Below are positions 42,766-51,321 of a DNA stretch of 64,000 nucleotides, one piece after another (the stretch's first letter is position 1; the number at the start of each line of letters is the position of its first letter). The notes beneath the pieces were generated by a model. That model had not been told where the DNA came from and did not search any database. It worked only from the letters and a program-made list of their open reading frames with translations. Source of the stretch: Paenibacillus sp. S150 (GTDB taxonomy: Bacteria; Bacillota; Bacilli; Paenibacillales; Paenibacillaceae). The stretch covers positions 1 through 64,000 of the forward strand of contig NZ_JACBYI010000031.1 in the NCBI RefSeq assembly GCF_019352175.1, written 5' to 3'. Position numbers and translations under genes: made by a program.

Positions 42766-43790
42766 GATACACCCCTGCTCCGGCGGCGTGCCAGGAATAC
42801 GAAATATGGGGCCCCGATCAGCGCGGTCACAATGCCCACCGGTGTCTCGGACGGGAAGCTGATGAACCTTGAAACGATATCAGCCGCCGTTAGCAATATT
42901 CCTCCCAGGACAGCCGAGAAAGGAATCAGCAGCCGGTAATCCCTTCCGATTAAATAGCGGGAAATATGAGGAACAATTAGTCCCACGAAGCCGATGGGTC
43001 CGCACACAGATACGGATATTCCGGCCAAAATAATAACAATTCCGCTGCCGCCAAGCCGCAGCAGCCAGATACGCTGGCCCAGGCTGCAGGCGACCTCATC
43101 TCCCAGGCTGATTAAGGACAGCGAATGGCTGATCCATATGGAAGCAATCATGCCCGTAAGGCTGAAAAGGGCCAGCAGCCCGATTTCTGCCCATTTGATT
43201 CCCGCAACCGATCCGGCCAGCCAGAACAGAATGCGGCCTGCAGATTCTTCGTTGAAAATCAGCAACCCCTGAGTGAATGAAGAGAGTACGGCTTGAATGA
43301 CGACGCCGATTAAGGCCATCCGTACTTCAATGCGTCCGCCACGGACAGAGGCGCTAATAATCAGCACCAGCAGTACTGTCAGCACGCCTCCGGCAAAGCT
43401 GGCCCCCGCCAGCAGCAGACCGCCGATACCGGGGAACAGCACAGCACCCAGCACGACCATAAAGGAAGCTCCCGAATTGATTCCGAACACACTCGGAGAA
43501 GCCAGCGGATTGCGGGTCAATGCCTGCATAATGCATCCGGCCACGGCAAGATTCGCTCCGATCATCAGGGTTGCCAATGCGCGCGGCATACGGAGAATGT
43601 GGAGAATCAGCTCCTCCTTGGCAGTCCCGCTATAATGGAACAGATAATTCCAGACCATGGAAACGGAGAAAAAAGCGGGGCCAACCATCAGCGAAACGTG
43701 GAACAGCAGAACCAATAACGCAAAGCCGACCGCAAAATAAGCGATCGGCTGCCAGCGTTGCCCAGATGAAGCTAACAGACCGGGCTTCAT
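42762..43790 (-). CDS. Iron-siderophore ABC transporter permease, FecCD family (first)
   Basis: This 342-residue permease is about 30 percent like the next gene by eye and carries NPLASPSVFGINSGASF and GFVGLIVPHISRYL. I start at ATG 43790, two bases after the TGA of the binding-protein gene; a TTG at 43796 overlaps that stop. No strong ribosome site is seen, so it is probably translated by coupling. The operon order is binding protein, permease, permease. Confidence 0.94.
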   Translation of the reverse strand: MKPGLLASSGQRWQPIAYFAVGFALLVLLFHVSLMVGPAFFSVSMVWNYLFHYSGTAKEELILHILRMPRALATLMIGANLAVAGCIMQALTRNPLASPSVFGINSGASFMVVLGAVLFPGIGGLLLAGASFAGGVLTVLLVLIISASVRGGRIEVRMALIGVVIQAVLSSFTQGLLIFNEESAGRILFWLAGSVAGIKWAEIGLLALFSLTGMIASIWISHSLSLISLGDEVACSLGQRIWLLRLGGSGIVIILAGISVSVCGPIGFVGLIVPHISRYLIGRDYRLLIPFSAVLGGILLTAADIVSRFISFPSETPVGIVTALIGAPYFVFLARRRSRGVS

Positions 43791-43792
43791 GC

Positions 43793-44794
43793 TCAAAAAT
43801 ACCCGGCGGCTTCATCCATGATTTGATTAAGCGTCATGATGCTCCGTTGTCTGGACCAGGTGGCCAGCTCCACTTCATGCACATGCCCGGTTTGAACAGC
43901 CTTCAATTGAGCCCAGAGCGGGTTGCCTTCCTGTGCTGCAATGACCGAGTCCGTATCCTCATTGATCAGGATAAGCAGAATATCCGGATCAATAGCGAGA
44001 ATTTGTTCTATGGTCATCAGCTGGCTGACTTCGCTGTCATCGCTCAGTTTATAATTCAGGCCAAGCGACGCCAGGAAGGAGGGATGAAACGCTGAGCCAG
44101 TACGAACCTGAAAGGTATTGCCGGCGTCTTCATCCGGGGAAATAATAAGGACGGACTGATTGGCATCAATGTCCTTTTTCAGCTGCTCCACCTTCTCTTG
44201 GTGCTCTGTCAATAAGGCTTCAGCTTCTTCCGCTTTCCCCAGTGCTTCGCCGATGGTCCGGGTAGCGGCCAAGGTCTGTTCATAATTGGCGGTATCATTC
44301 TTCAGCACAATGGTGGGGGCGATCGCGGATAATTGTTCATAGACATTGGTATGGCGGCTGGTGTCGGCAATAATAAGGTCCGGTTTCAGAGTGCGCATGA
44401 CTTCCATGTTCGGTTCAGAGCGCCCGCCAACGGATGTATAGCCTTCAATGTAAGCAAGGGTTTCCTTGGGAAAACGTTCAGGTCTGCCGTCATCCGCGAC
44501 ACCAACAGGCTTAATTTGCAGAGCGGCCACGACCTGTGTGAACCCTTGTTCCAGCACAATTATACGCTGCGGGGATTCGGGCACATCCGTATTGCCGAGA
44601 TCATGGGCGATGGAGCGGGTACCCGCCTGCGCAGCGGTCCCGGCTTGCGAGGGTTCAGCCGCTTCGCCGGAAGATGAATTGGCGTTGTTTTGTACCGGTG
44701 CCGGATTGGCCGGACTTGAACAAGCCCCCAATAAAAGAGTAAGGCTAATGAACAGCATCATAGCTGCGGATCTTCTTAAATTGCTGTAGCTCAC
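43793..44794 (-). CDS. Iron-siderophore-binding lipoprotein, in frame with the upstream AraC gene
   Basis: This 333-residue FecB/FhuD-type (cluster A-2) binding protein has a lipoprotein signal SLTLLLGAC, with Cys near residue 25. A Ser/Ala/Glu-rich linker precedes SIAHDLGNTDVPESPQRIIV, and EPNMEVMRTLKPDLII lies near 150. The GTG at 44794 has a perfect GGAGG seven bases upstream (44806-44802) and a Fur box just before that. The frame is also continuous with the AraC gene, giving a possible 651-residue fusion. The lipobox and ribosome site argue for a separate exported protein. Confidence 0.85.
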   Translation of the reverse strand: MSYSNLRRSAAMMLFISLTLLLGACSSPANPAPVQNNANSSSGEAAEPSQAGTAAQAGTRSIAHDLGNTDVPESPQRIIVLEQGFTQVVAALQIKPVGVADDGRPERFPKETLAYIEGYTSVGGRSEPNMEVMRTLKPDLIIADTSRHTNVYEQLSAIAPTIVLKNDTANYEQTLAATRTIGEALGKAEEAEALLTEHQEKVEQLKKDIDANQSVLIISPDEDAGNTFQVRTGSAFHPSFLASLGLNYKLSDDSEVSQLMTIEQILAIDPDILLILINEDTDSVIAAQEGNPLWAQLKAVQTGHVHEVELATWSRQRSIMTLNQIMDEAAGYF

Positions 44795-45748
44795 GGTCTT
44801 ACCTCCGCCTTCTAATTGATTATGATTATTATTATCAATATAACGGCGGGGTCTGTGGGCAGCAATGGAATAATCGGACACCGGGGATGTGATATCAGGA
44901 CCAGACTGTCCTGTATTTGACCGGTTACGGTATTCCAGCGGAGAATATCCGGTATATTTCTTGAACATGCGGCTGAAATAGTATCCGTCCTGGTAGCCGA
45001 CATTAGTTGCTATTTCCTGTAAAGTCAGCTTGGTCTGCCGCAGCAGCTCACTGGCTTTGTTCATGCGTATGCCGATCAGGTAATCGGACGGGGTCCTTTG
45101 GAGGGTGCTTTTCTGAAACAGCCGTGACAGATGGCGGGGGGAGCATTCCAGAATCTCCGCAAGGGAGTCCACCGTAATCGGAGATGAATAATATTCGTGA
45201 ATGTAGCGGATGGCCTGTGAGACGAGATCCGTTGAGGTCACCTCCACACCCTGGGCCTTCATTTGCCGGAGCAGCTCATATACGAATTGAAGAAACAGGG
45301 ATTTGACCTGAAACTTCTGCAAATTGCTGCCGGCATTCCATTCCCCGTGCATCTTGAGCACGAGATCCTTGATCAGAACGGGATGCACGGGGTTTAGCAG
45401 ATATTGCACATGGCTTGTATTGTGGCGGTCCAGCACTTTTTGAAGCTCCCTGGAAGAAGGCAGGGGATAGGCATGTCTGTATAAAATAAGGTAATACTCC
45501 AGCTGCTCCTCAAGGGAAGCAATCTGAAGCCACATCCCTTTGCCGCTGTGAATGACATGGAACTGCTCAGCTTCATAGCTTGTCCCGTTCACCTGCATTT
45601 GTGCACGGCCCCGGGTAATGTGGATAAAGCCGTTGGCCGGCAAACGGTAGGATTCCAGCGTTTCACCCGTATCCATAAGGATATGGCGGACATCTAATAC
45701 GCGTATGGCGGCTTGATTCCACAGCCATATATGTTCATTGATATTCAT
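44795..45748 (-). CDS. AraC-family regulator of iron-siderophore uptake (no stop codon before the binding protein)
   Basis: The N-terminal part has a cupin-like sensing domain (residues 1-160) and two AraC helix-turn-helix units (about 170-275), ending YTGYSPLEYRNR. After residue 276 comes an unstructured tail encoded by what looks like promoter DNA, and no stop occurs before the GTG of the binding-protein gene. I list the AraC portion up to that GTG. Translation would read on to 43793 and make a fusion, like Btr/YbbB of B. subtilis, which joins an AraC domain to a siderophore-binding domain. The start is ATG 45748 after GGGGG. Confidence 0.8.
44823..44837 (-). promoter_or_regulatory. Fur box before the binding-protein gene
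   Basis: TGATTATTATTATCA matches the 7-1-7 Fur consensus TGATAATNATTATCA with one mismatch. It is 17 bases upstream of the GGAGG of the binding-protein gene and inside the AraC reading frame. Confidence 0.75.
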
Positions 45749-45799
45749 TGCAACCCCCAAACCGCTTGATCATTTAAGTTTTATTTATCTATATTTTAA

Positions 45800-45814
45800 T
45801 GATAAACATTCTCA
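45800..45814 (-). promoter_or_regulatory. Fur box before the AraC regulator gene
   Basis: TGATAAACATTCTCA (TGAGAATGTTTATCA on the coding strand) matches the Fur 7-1-7 consensus with two mismatches, about 50 bases upstream of the AraC start. Confidence 0.7.
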
Positions 45815-45926
45815 TGTACAAATAAAAGATGATTTTTAACTGCAGACAGGTCCTCCCGCATGACAACCGAGCACTATTTTAGATCTTGATTAACAACCCA
45901 AAGCATTCTTGGTCTTGTGGAATTAC

Positions 45927-45971
45927 CAAACAGCTGCTCCCTTTGCATACCTGCAAGGGGGCGGCTGTTTG
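45927..45971 (-). terminator. Hairpin at the end of the ATP-grasp operon
   Basis: CAAACAGC pairs with GCTGTTTG, enclosing CCCTTTGC/GCAAGGGG. It lies 16 bases past the last stop codon. No long T-run follows. Confidence 0.65.
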
Positions 45972-45986
45972 TCATTGTCCCCCGCC

Positions 45987-47117
45987 CTATTCCTCAACCG
46001 TCTTCGCCGAGCTCGGCGTGTTCTTGTTCTTATACACCCACATCGCATACTCCAGCGGGCGCAGCAGGGCTTTGCGGTAGGTGTTGCTGTCGCCGGAGCG
46101 GGCGAAGACCTCGCGGGCGGGCTTGGGGTTGACCTCCAGCACGTAGATCCGGCCTTCGCGGTCGATCGCGAGATCCAGCGCGAGCTCGCACAGAGCGCCG
46201 AAGCTCTCCTCCAGGTAGGCTGCGGCATCAAGGCCCAGCTTCTCGGCCGTCCGCATGGCTTTGTCGGCCTTCTCTTCGCTGCCGAGCCATTCCTTCAGCA
46301 GCTTCTCCGCACGGATGGCGTGCCCGCCGCCGTGCAGGTTGGAGGTGACGCTGCGGGCGGCGCCCACGCGGCCGGCCATGCCGGTCAGCTCCCAGGCGCC
46401 CTGGCCGTTCTTTTGCACGAGCATGCGGTAGTCGTGGTAACGGCCGCTGGGCAGCCGCAGCGGGATGCCCTGCTGCACGAGGAAGCGCCCGCCGAGGCAC
46501 CACTGGCGCACAATGGACTCCAGGCGGGTGAGCGACACCTTGCGGGGCGCAATGATCTGCCGGCTCTGGCGGCGTCCCTGGATATCGTAGAGGGGCTTGC
46601 CTTCCCGCTGCCGTTCAATCCGCAGGATGCCGCGTCCGCCGGTACCGTTGACCGGCTTGACATAGACCACGGGACTGAACTTCAGCATCCGGTGCAGATC
46701 GGCTGAGGACTGGTACAGCAGAGTTTCCGGCATATGCTGCCGGAACCGGCTTCTCTGCGAGAAGGTCTGGTGAACCGTCCATTTGTTGCGCAGCGGCCGG
46801 TTCAGAAAGGTCAGGTGGCTGTAGCGCGCACGGAAGCGCAGCAGCTGCTGGAACCGCTGGCTGCGCTGAATCCGGCAGCGGTCGTAGATCATATTCGGAA
46901 AGGAGCGCCATTTGCGCGACCACGTTTTGCTTTTAACATCATAGACAAGCGCGTGAATCTGATCCTTGCTCACATGCACATCGGCGGGGGTAAAGACAAA
47001 GACATCCAGGCCTATCCGGCTGCCTTCTATAATCATCCTCCGGTAGACACTCTTCTCTTCAAGCTGCTTGGCTTCATTCAGATAGAGTGTAAGGATGCCT
47101 AAGACGGGTTCTGGCAC
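45987..47117 (-). CDS. YheC/YheD-family ATP-grasp protein (spore coat-associated), paralogue 5
   Basis: This 376-residue protein is of the short type, without the extra N-terminal domain. The opening MPEPVLGILTLYLNE is the usual short-type start. The ATP-grasp elements are VVYVKPVNGTGGRGILRI (phosphate loop) and LALDLAIDREGRIYVLEVNPKPA (metal and ATP site). The family is called endospore coat-associated, and ATP-grasp enzymes usually join a carboxylate to an amine. It is the last of five paralogues. The start overlaps the GNAT gene by 19 bases. Confidence 0.9.
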   Translation of the reverse strand: MPEPVLGILTLYLNEAKQLEEKSVYRRMIIEGSRIGLDVFVFTPADVHVSKDQIHALVYDVKSKTWSRKWRSFPNMIYDRCRIQRSQRFQQLLRFRARYSHLTFLNRPLRNKWTVHQTFSQRSRFRQHMPETLLYQSSADLHRMLKFSPVVYVKPVNGTGGRGILRIERQREGKPLYDIQGRRQSRQIIAPRKVSLTRLESIVRQWCLGGRFLVQQGIPLRLPSGRYHDYRMLVQKNGQGAWELTGMAGRVGAARSVTSNLHGGGHAIRAEKLLKEWLGSEEKADKAMRTAEKLGLDAAAYLEESFGALCELALDLAIDREGRIYVLEVNPKPAREVFARSGDSNTYRKALLRPLEYAMWVYKNKNTPSSAKTVEE

Positions 47118-47620
47118 AGGAGTTCACCTTCTTGTGGAAGAATTATGGGCGGGCGGCTCGGAAGCAGCTGTGAACGGAGCAGCAGTGTCGGCTTGCCGGT
47201 AGGGCCGCTGGTCAATGCCACCGCCACCAGCCCTGTATTGAAGCACATCTTCAGGCTTGCTGCATTGTCGCTGGCGACGGCGCATTCCAGACTGCCGAGA
47301 CGCTCCAGCTGTGCGGTCAGCAGCGCCGTCCCGGTATGCCGGTTGCGGTACAGGGGATGGACGGCGACAAGGCAGGCTTCCTTGCCGAAGCCGGAGACGA
47401 AGCTTACTCCGGCGAGCTGGCGCCCGTTCTGGCCGCGCACAGTGGCGACCAGAAGAGACGCACCGGGCTGTGACAGCTGCTCCGGTGTCAGCCGGGACAG
47501 CACTCTGCATCCGCGAAGCGTAATCCGCTGCTCTCCATATTTCCTCAGGAATTCCAGCAGGCCAGCCAGCCTGATTTTAAAGCGCCCGGGGTCGGTGTCA
47601 TAGATGGAGGATATCTGCAT
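47099..47620 (-). CDS. GNAT-fold acetyltransferase inside the ATP-grasp array
   Basis: This 173-residue protein has acyl-CoA-binding motif A in LVAVHPLYRNRHTGTALL near 85-102, preceded by AGVSFVSGFG, and a terminal domain with LECAVASDNAASLKMCFNTG. It would transfer an acyl group to an amine. It lies between paralogues 4 and 5 and overlaps paralogue 5, so the same transcript encodes ligase-like and acyl-transfer proteins. The target is unknown. Confidence 0.82.
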   Translation of the reverse strand: MQISSIYDTDPGRFKIRLAGLLEFLRKYGEQRITLRGCRVLSRLTPEQLSQPGASLLVATVRGQNGRQLAGVSFVSGFGKEACLVAVHPLYRNRHTGTALLTAQLERLGSLECAVASDNAASLKMCFNTGLVAVALTSGPTGKPTLLLRSQLLPSRPPIILPQEGELLCQNPS

Positions 47621-47647
47621 GGTGTGTCACTTCCTTTACTGGTCTGG

Positions 47648-48760
47648 CTATTTGCTCAGGCGGGACAGGTGCTGGCCGTAATGAAAGATCCGTTCCAGCG
47701 ACAGCTTGCGGATCGCCGGCTCATCGAATTTCATTGGACGGGAATTGGCCTCGAAAAACCACAGTCCGCCGTCTTCATCCACGCCCAGATCCATCGACAT
47801 CTCGCCAAGCATCGTGTCGGAAGCCCGTTCAATCTGCCGGGCGATCAGCAGGGCGGTGGTGGGAACATTCTTCAGAATGGCCGCCGCCCGTTCGGCTCCG
47901 AAGGTGCCTTCCAGCATGCTGGAAGGCTCTTCGATGCTGCCTCCGCGCGGCACATGGGTCGTAATGCTCCGTGCCCCGGCGAGCCGTGCCCCGATGCCTG
48001 TTACCGCCCAGGCTCCTTTGCCGTTCTTCTGGAGCAGCACACGCAGATCAAAAGGCCGGCCGCGGTGTGCAGCAAGCCCGATGGCCTGCTGCACGATGTA
48101 GCGTGAGCCCCCCTTTTCCCTGCCGATCCGGGCCCACAGGCGTTCCATGGAGGCCGCTTTGTAGGTCGTGTTTTTTTTGCCGCTTTGTATCTGCAGACGG
48201 TAAGGCAGACTGGCATCCAGGCGGTACTTCAGCCGCATAATGCCTTTGCCGGCTTTTCCGTCCTCCGGCTTAAGGTAGAGGCTGTCATGATTTTTCAGCA
48301 TGGCAACCAGTGTATTTGCACTGCGCAGACGCCTCGTTTTGGGCACATGCTTCGAGGTGGACCGGGATTCCTTCAGCCACTCAAATAAATTCCATTTATT
48401 AAAAAAGCGCGGGTTGTAAAGGTGGATAGTGGGATGCTGCATGCATTCCGCGATTTTACGGACGACCGGCGCCTTTTCTTCCAATTCGCGGTTCGGAATC
48501 CGATTGTAGATGACTTGTGGCAACGGCACAGGAGTGCTGTACCAAATCTTGCCGCTGACGGACGGAACATATCCATTGATCAGCGGCTCATCCAGCTTCA
48601 GATCACGCACAGTAACGACGTACACAAGATAGCCCATTTCCTTGCCGGTGCGGATAATATCGCGGAAGTTGTTGCGGTTGCCGCGGAATTGCCGGAGTCT
48701 GTCGCTGGTTGTCAGAATGGCTATCACAGGTTTGCCGGGGTCCGGGATTCGGCTGTTCAC
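47648..48760 (-). CDS. YheC/YheD-family ATP-grasp protein, paralogue 4
   Basis: This 370-residue short-type member opens with a mobile IAILTTSDRLRQFRGNRNNF segment. It carries SLYLKPEDGKAGKGIMRLKY and MSMDLGVDEDGGLWFFEANS, the two ATP-grasp landmarks. It begins inside the end of paralogue 3, with a four-base ATGA overlap. The gap to the GNAT start is 27 bases. Confidence 0.9.
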   Translation of the reverse strand: MNSRIPDPGKPVIAILTTSDRLRQFRGNRNNFRDIIRTGKEMGYLVYVVTVRDLKLDEPLINGYVPSVSGKIWYSTPVPLPQVIYNRIPNRELEEKAPVVRKIAECMQHPTIHLYNPRFFNKWNLFEWLKESRSTSKHVPKTRRLRSANTLVAMLKNHDSLYLKPEDGKAGKGIMRLKYRLDASLPYRLQIQSGKKNTTYKAASMERLWARIGREKGGSRYIVQQAIGLAAHRGRPFDLRVLLQKNGKGAWAVTGIGARLAGARSITTHVPRGGSIEEPSSMLEGTFGAERAAAILKNVPTTALLIARQIERASDTMLGEMSMDLGVDEDGGLWFFEANSRPMKFDEPAIRKLSLERIFHYGQHLSRLSK

Positions 48761-50130
48761 AGTTCATCCCTCCTGCGGAATTTGCTGAGGTACAGGCAAT
48801 GCTCCAGGATATGCTCGATAGAAGCTTTGCCCTCAGCCCGCAGGGAAGGATGGCGGAAGATGGAGCGCCCCGGCTTGGCGTTAGCCTCGAACATCCAAAT
48901 GTCCTCATCCTGGTCAATCCCAAGGTCAAAGCCGATTTCTCCGAGCAGATGCCGGTGCTGAATTTCCAGAGATTCAGCCAGCTTCACGGCTGTTAATTTG
49001 GCCCGCTGCAGCACTTCGTCGGCTCTGGCCCCGAAGACGCGGCCCAGTGCCTGCTGCGGGGTGAGCAGCGCGCCGCCGTTCTTGAGATGGGTGGTGACGC
49101 TGCCCCGTCCGGCCTTTTTGGCACCGATGCCTACGACAACCCATTGGTTGTTGCCGTTCTTGTGCATGTGAAACCGGAAGTCGATGGGGCAATTGTCGAT
49201 TTCAATCAGACGGATGCCCTGCTGCACCACATAGTTATGCAGGCTTTGGCCGTGCCGGCCCCGGAGCATCCGCATCAGGCTGTCGAAGCTGGCAAAGCGC
49301 AGCAGCACATTTTTGCCGTTTCTGCGGTAACGGGCGAAGTAGCCCTTCTTCGGCAGGTAGGTCAGCCGGTATATCCCGTGTCCGAGACTGCCGGCCGAAG
49401 GCTTGTAGTATACGAAATGATGGCGGTCAAGCATGTCGCGCATTTGTTCCGTGCTCGGATTGCTGTGCGTTTCAGGTACGAAGCGGTTTGCGGCCCCGTC
49501 ATTTTCCAGCAGCCGGTAGATATCCGATTTATTAAAAAAGCTCCAGTTAAAATAAGGAATCCTCTTGCGTCCGAACCGTTCGCGCAGCTGATTGATGTAT
49601 GGCGAAGTCTCTGCCCTGCGGCTGGGGAGCCGGTTATAGACGACATCCGGCAGCGGAACCAGCTTGCGCTCGAATTTCCCGCTTGCATTCAGGAAATAGC
49701 CGTTTACCTGCTCCTGCTGCCAGTCAATGTCACGCGGCATGAACGCGAAGATATAGCATTTGTTGCTGCCTTCACGCAGCAGCTGCTTGATGAAGCCGGT
49801 ACGGGAGCCAAAGGGCTGCGACGAGGAAGCGGGACCGTCGGACAATACTCCAACGAGCGGTCCAAGCTGGACTTCATCGTTCTGGAGATTCCGGAGATAG
49901 ATTCCGCCGGATTTTGGAACTTTGATTGCGCTTTTTACACCCGAGGCGAGGAACAGATGTTTTCCGGCGCGTTTGATCGGCTTAACCATCGCCGGAATCG
50001 CATCCTTGCCCAGCCGCAGGCGGATGTTTTTCTTGCCGGACAGTTTCAGGCTTTTCATCAGCTCGCCTGAGACATAGACTACTCTTTGGGGCTGCTTGGT
50101 GAAATGCACATTGCAAAAAGTGAGACCCAT
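48757..50130 (-). CDS. YheC/YheD-family ATP-grasp protein, paralogue 3 (long type)
   Basis: This 457-residue protein has an extra N-terminal domain of about 95 residues (MGLTFCNVHFTKQPQRVVYV...) before LGPLVGVLSDG, where the common part begins. ATP-grasp landmarks are FVYYKPSAGSLGHGIYRL and IGFDLGIDQDEDIWMFEANA. The long type equals paralogue 1, and short and long types alternate along the array, suggesting duplication of a pair. Confidence 0.9.
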   Translation of the reverse strand: MGLTFCNVHFTKQPQRVVYVSGELMKSLKLSGKKNIRLRLGKDAIPAMVKPIKRAGKHLFLASGVKSAIKVPKSGGIYLRNLQNDEVQLGPLVGVLSDGPASSSQPFGSRTGFIKQLLREGSNKCYIFAFMPRDIDWQQEQVNGYFLNASGKFERKLVPLPDVVYNRLPSRRAETSPYINQLRERFGRKRIPYFNWSFFNKSDIYRLLENDGAANRFVPETHSNPSTEQMRDMLDRHHFVYYKPSAGSLGHGIYRLTYLPKKGYFARYRRNGKNVLLRFASFDSLMRMLRGRHGQSLHNYVVQQGIRLIEIDNCPIDFRFHMHKNGNNQWVVVGIGAKKAGRGSVTTHLKNGGALLTPQQALGRVFGARADEVLQRAKLTAVKLAESLEIQHRHLLGEIGFDLGIDQDEDIWMFEANAKPGRSIFRHPSLRAEGKASIEHILEHCLYLSKFRRRDEL

Positions 50131-50159
50131 TTATGAATCCTCCTTAGAAACCATTGATA

Positions 50160-51311
50160 TCATTCTCCTGTTAATAACGGAGCGGTCCAGCGGCGAACCT
50201 TCTGGCCCGCCGCCGACGTAAGCAGCAAATGCCTGGCATAGCGTAGCGGGTTCTCGGCGGCGAGCCTAGCAGCCCGGCGGTCGCCTGTCAGCCGGAACAC
50301 CGTGCGCCCTGGCTTGGAGTTAGCTTCAAGCAGAGATATTCTGCCGGCGGCATCAAGGCCGAAGTCAAGACCCAGCTCCCCAAGTCTGCCGCAGGCTTCC
50401 TCCAGCAAGGGAGGCAGAAGAACTGCTGCTGCGGCTAACTCCTGCAGCAGTTCTTCTCCAAATTCCCCGTATTCTGCAAGCAGAAACGGCAGTGGAGGAA
50501 CTGCCGTTCCTCCGCCATGCAGATTGGAAGTGAGCGAGCCGCGGCTGCCCAGACGCACGGCCATGCCGGTCAGCGTCCAGACGCCGCGGCCGTTCTTTTG
50601 CATAAGCACGCGCACATCGAACGGCTGGCCGCTGCTGTCTGCAAGATGCAGATAGGGCTGTATAATGTAGCGGCGTGAGCCGATGAAATCGTGGATCCAG
50701 CCCAGACCTTCATCCAGCCTGCCGAATTCATGCTGAAAGGGGAGGTTTGCCCCATCCCGCCCGCGCACGCTTATTCCGCCGCCTTGGCTTCGGGGCAGCC
50801 GCACAGCGTGAAGGGTGCGTTTGCCGTGCGAGCCGGCTCTGGGCTTCAGGAACACGCCATGTTCTCTTTCCGCAAGCATTGTTCCAAGCTCCCCGGTATC
50901 CTTATAGAGACGGGTTTCCGGCAAAATTCCCGCCGCCCTGCGGCTCCGCTGCAGAATTTCATAGACACCCCATTTATCAGGCAAGCCGCGCGACCAGGGA
51001 AGGGAGTGCGAAAGAGCGGCCAGGGCGGAGGAAGCTGCCCTTTTTTCCTGCGGGCTGCCGATAAGACAGCGGTTGTACAGGACATCCGGAGCAGAAGTCC
51101 GCGCAGACTGCCATTGCCCCTTCTCCCAGGCATACCCGCTGACGGTTTGGCCGTTGCCGGCTACGCCATACGGGGGGAACACGATGACCTGGAGATCGTA
51201 CAGCGGGGCTGCCCGGCACAGATGACTGCAGAACTCCGGTTCTGCGATAGGGGGATTCCTATGGCTCCGGCCTGTCATAATGCCCAGAACCCCTAATGTT
51301 GTCTCCGTCAT
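50160..51311 (-). CDS. YheC/YheD-family ATP-grasp protein, paralogue 2 (short type)
   Basis: This protein has 383 residues from ATG 51311, which has AAGGAGG upstream; the open frame extends eight codons further without support. Landmarks are VFLKPRAGSHGKRTLHAV and LGLDFGLDAAGRISLLEANS. The start is 10 bases past the stop of paralogue 1. Confidence 0.9.
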   Translation of the reverse strand: MTETTLGVLGIMTGRSHRNPPIAEPEFCSHLCRAAPLYDLQVIVFPPYGVAGNGQTVSGYAWEKGQWQSARTSAPDVLYNRCLIGSPQEKRAASSALAALSHSLPWSRGLPDKWGVYEILQRSRRAAGILPETRLYKDTGELGTMLAEREHGVFLKPRAGSHGKRTLHAVRLPRSQGGGISVRGRDGANLPFQHEFGRLDEGLGWIHDFIGSRRYIIQPYLHLADSSGQPFDVRVLMQKNGRGVWTLTGMAVRLGSRGSLTSNLHGGGTAVPPLPFLLAEYGEFGEELLQELAAAAVLLPPLLEEACGRLGELGLDFGLDAAGRISLLEANSKPGRTVFRLTGDRRAARLAAENPLRYARHLLLTSAAGQKVRRWTAPLLTGE

Positions 51312-51321
51312 GTTGTCCTCC

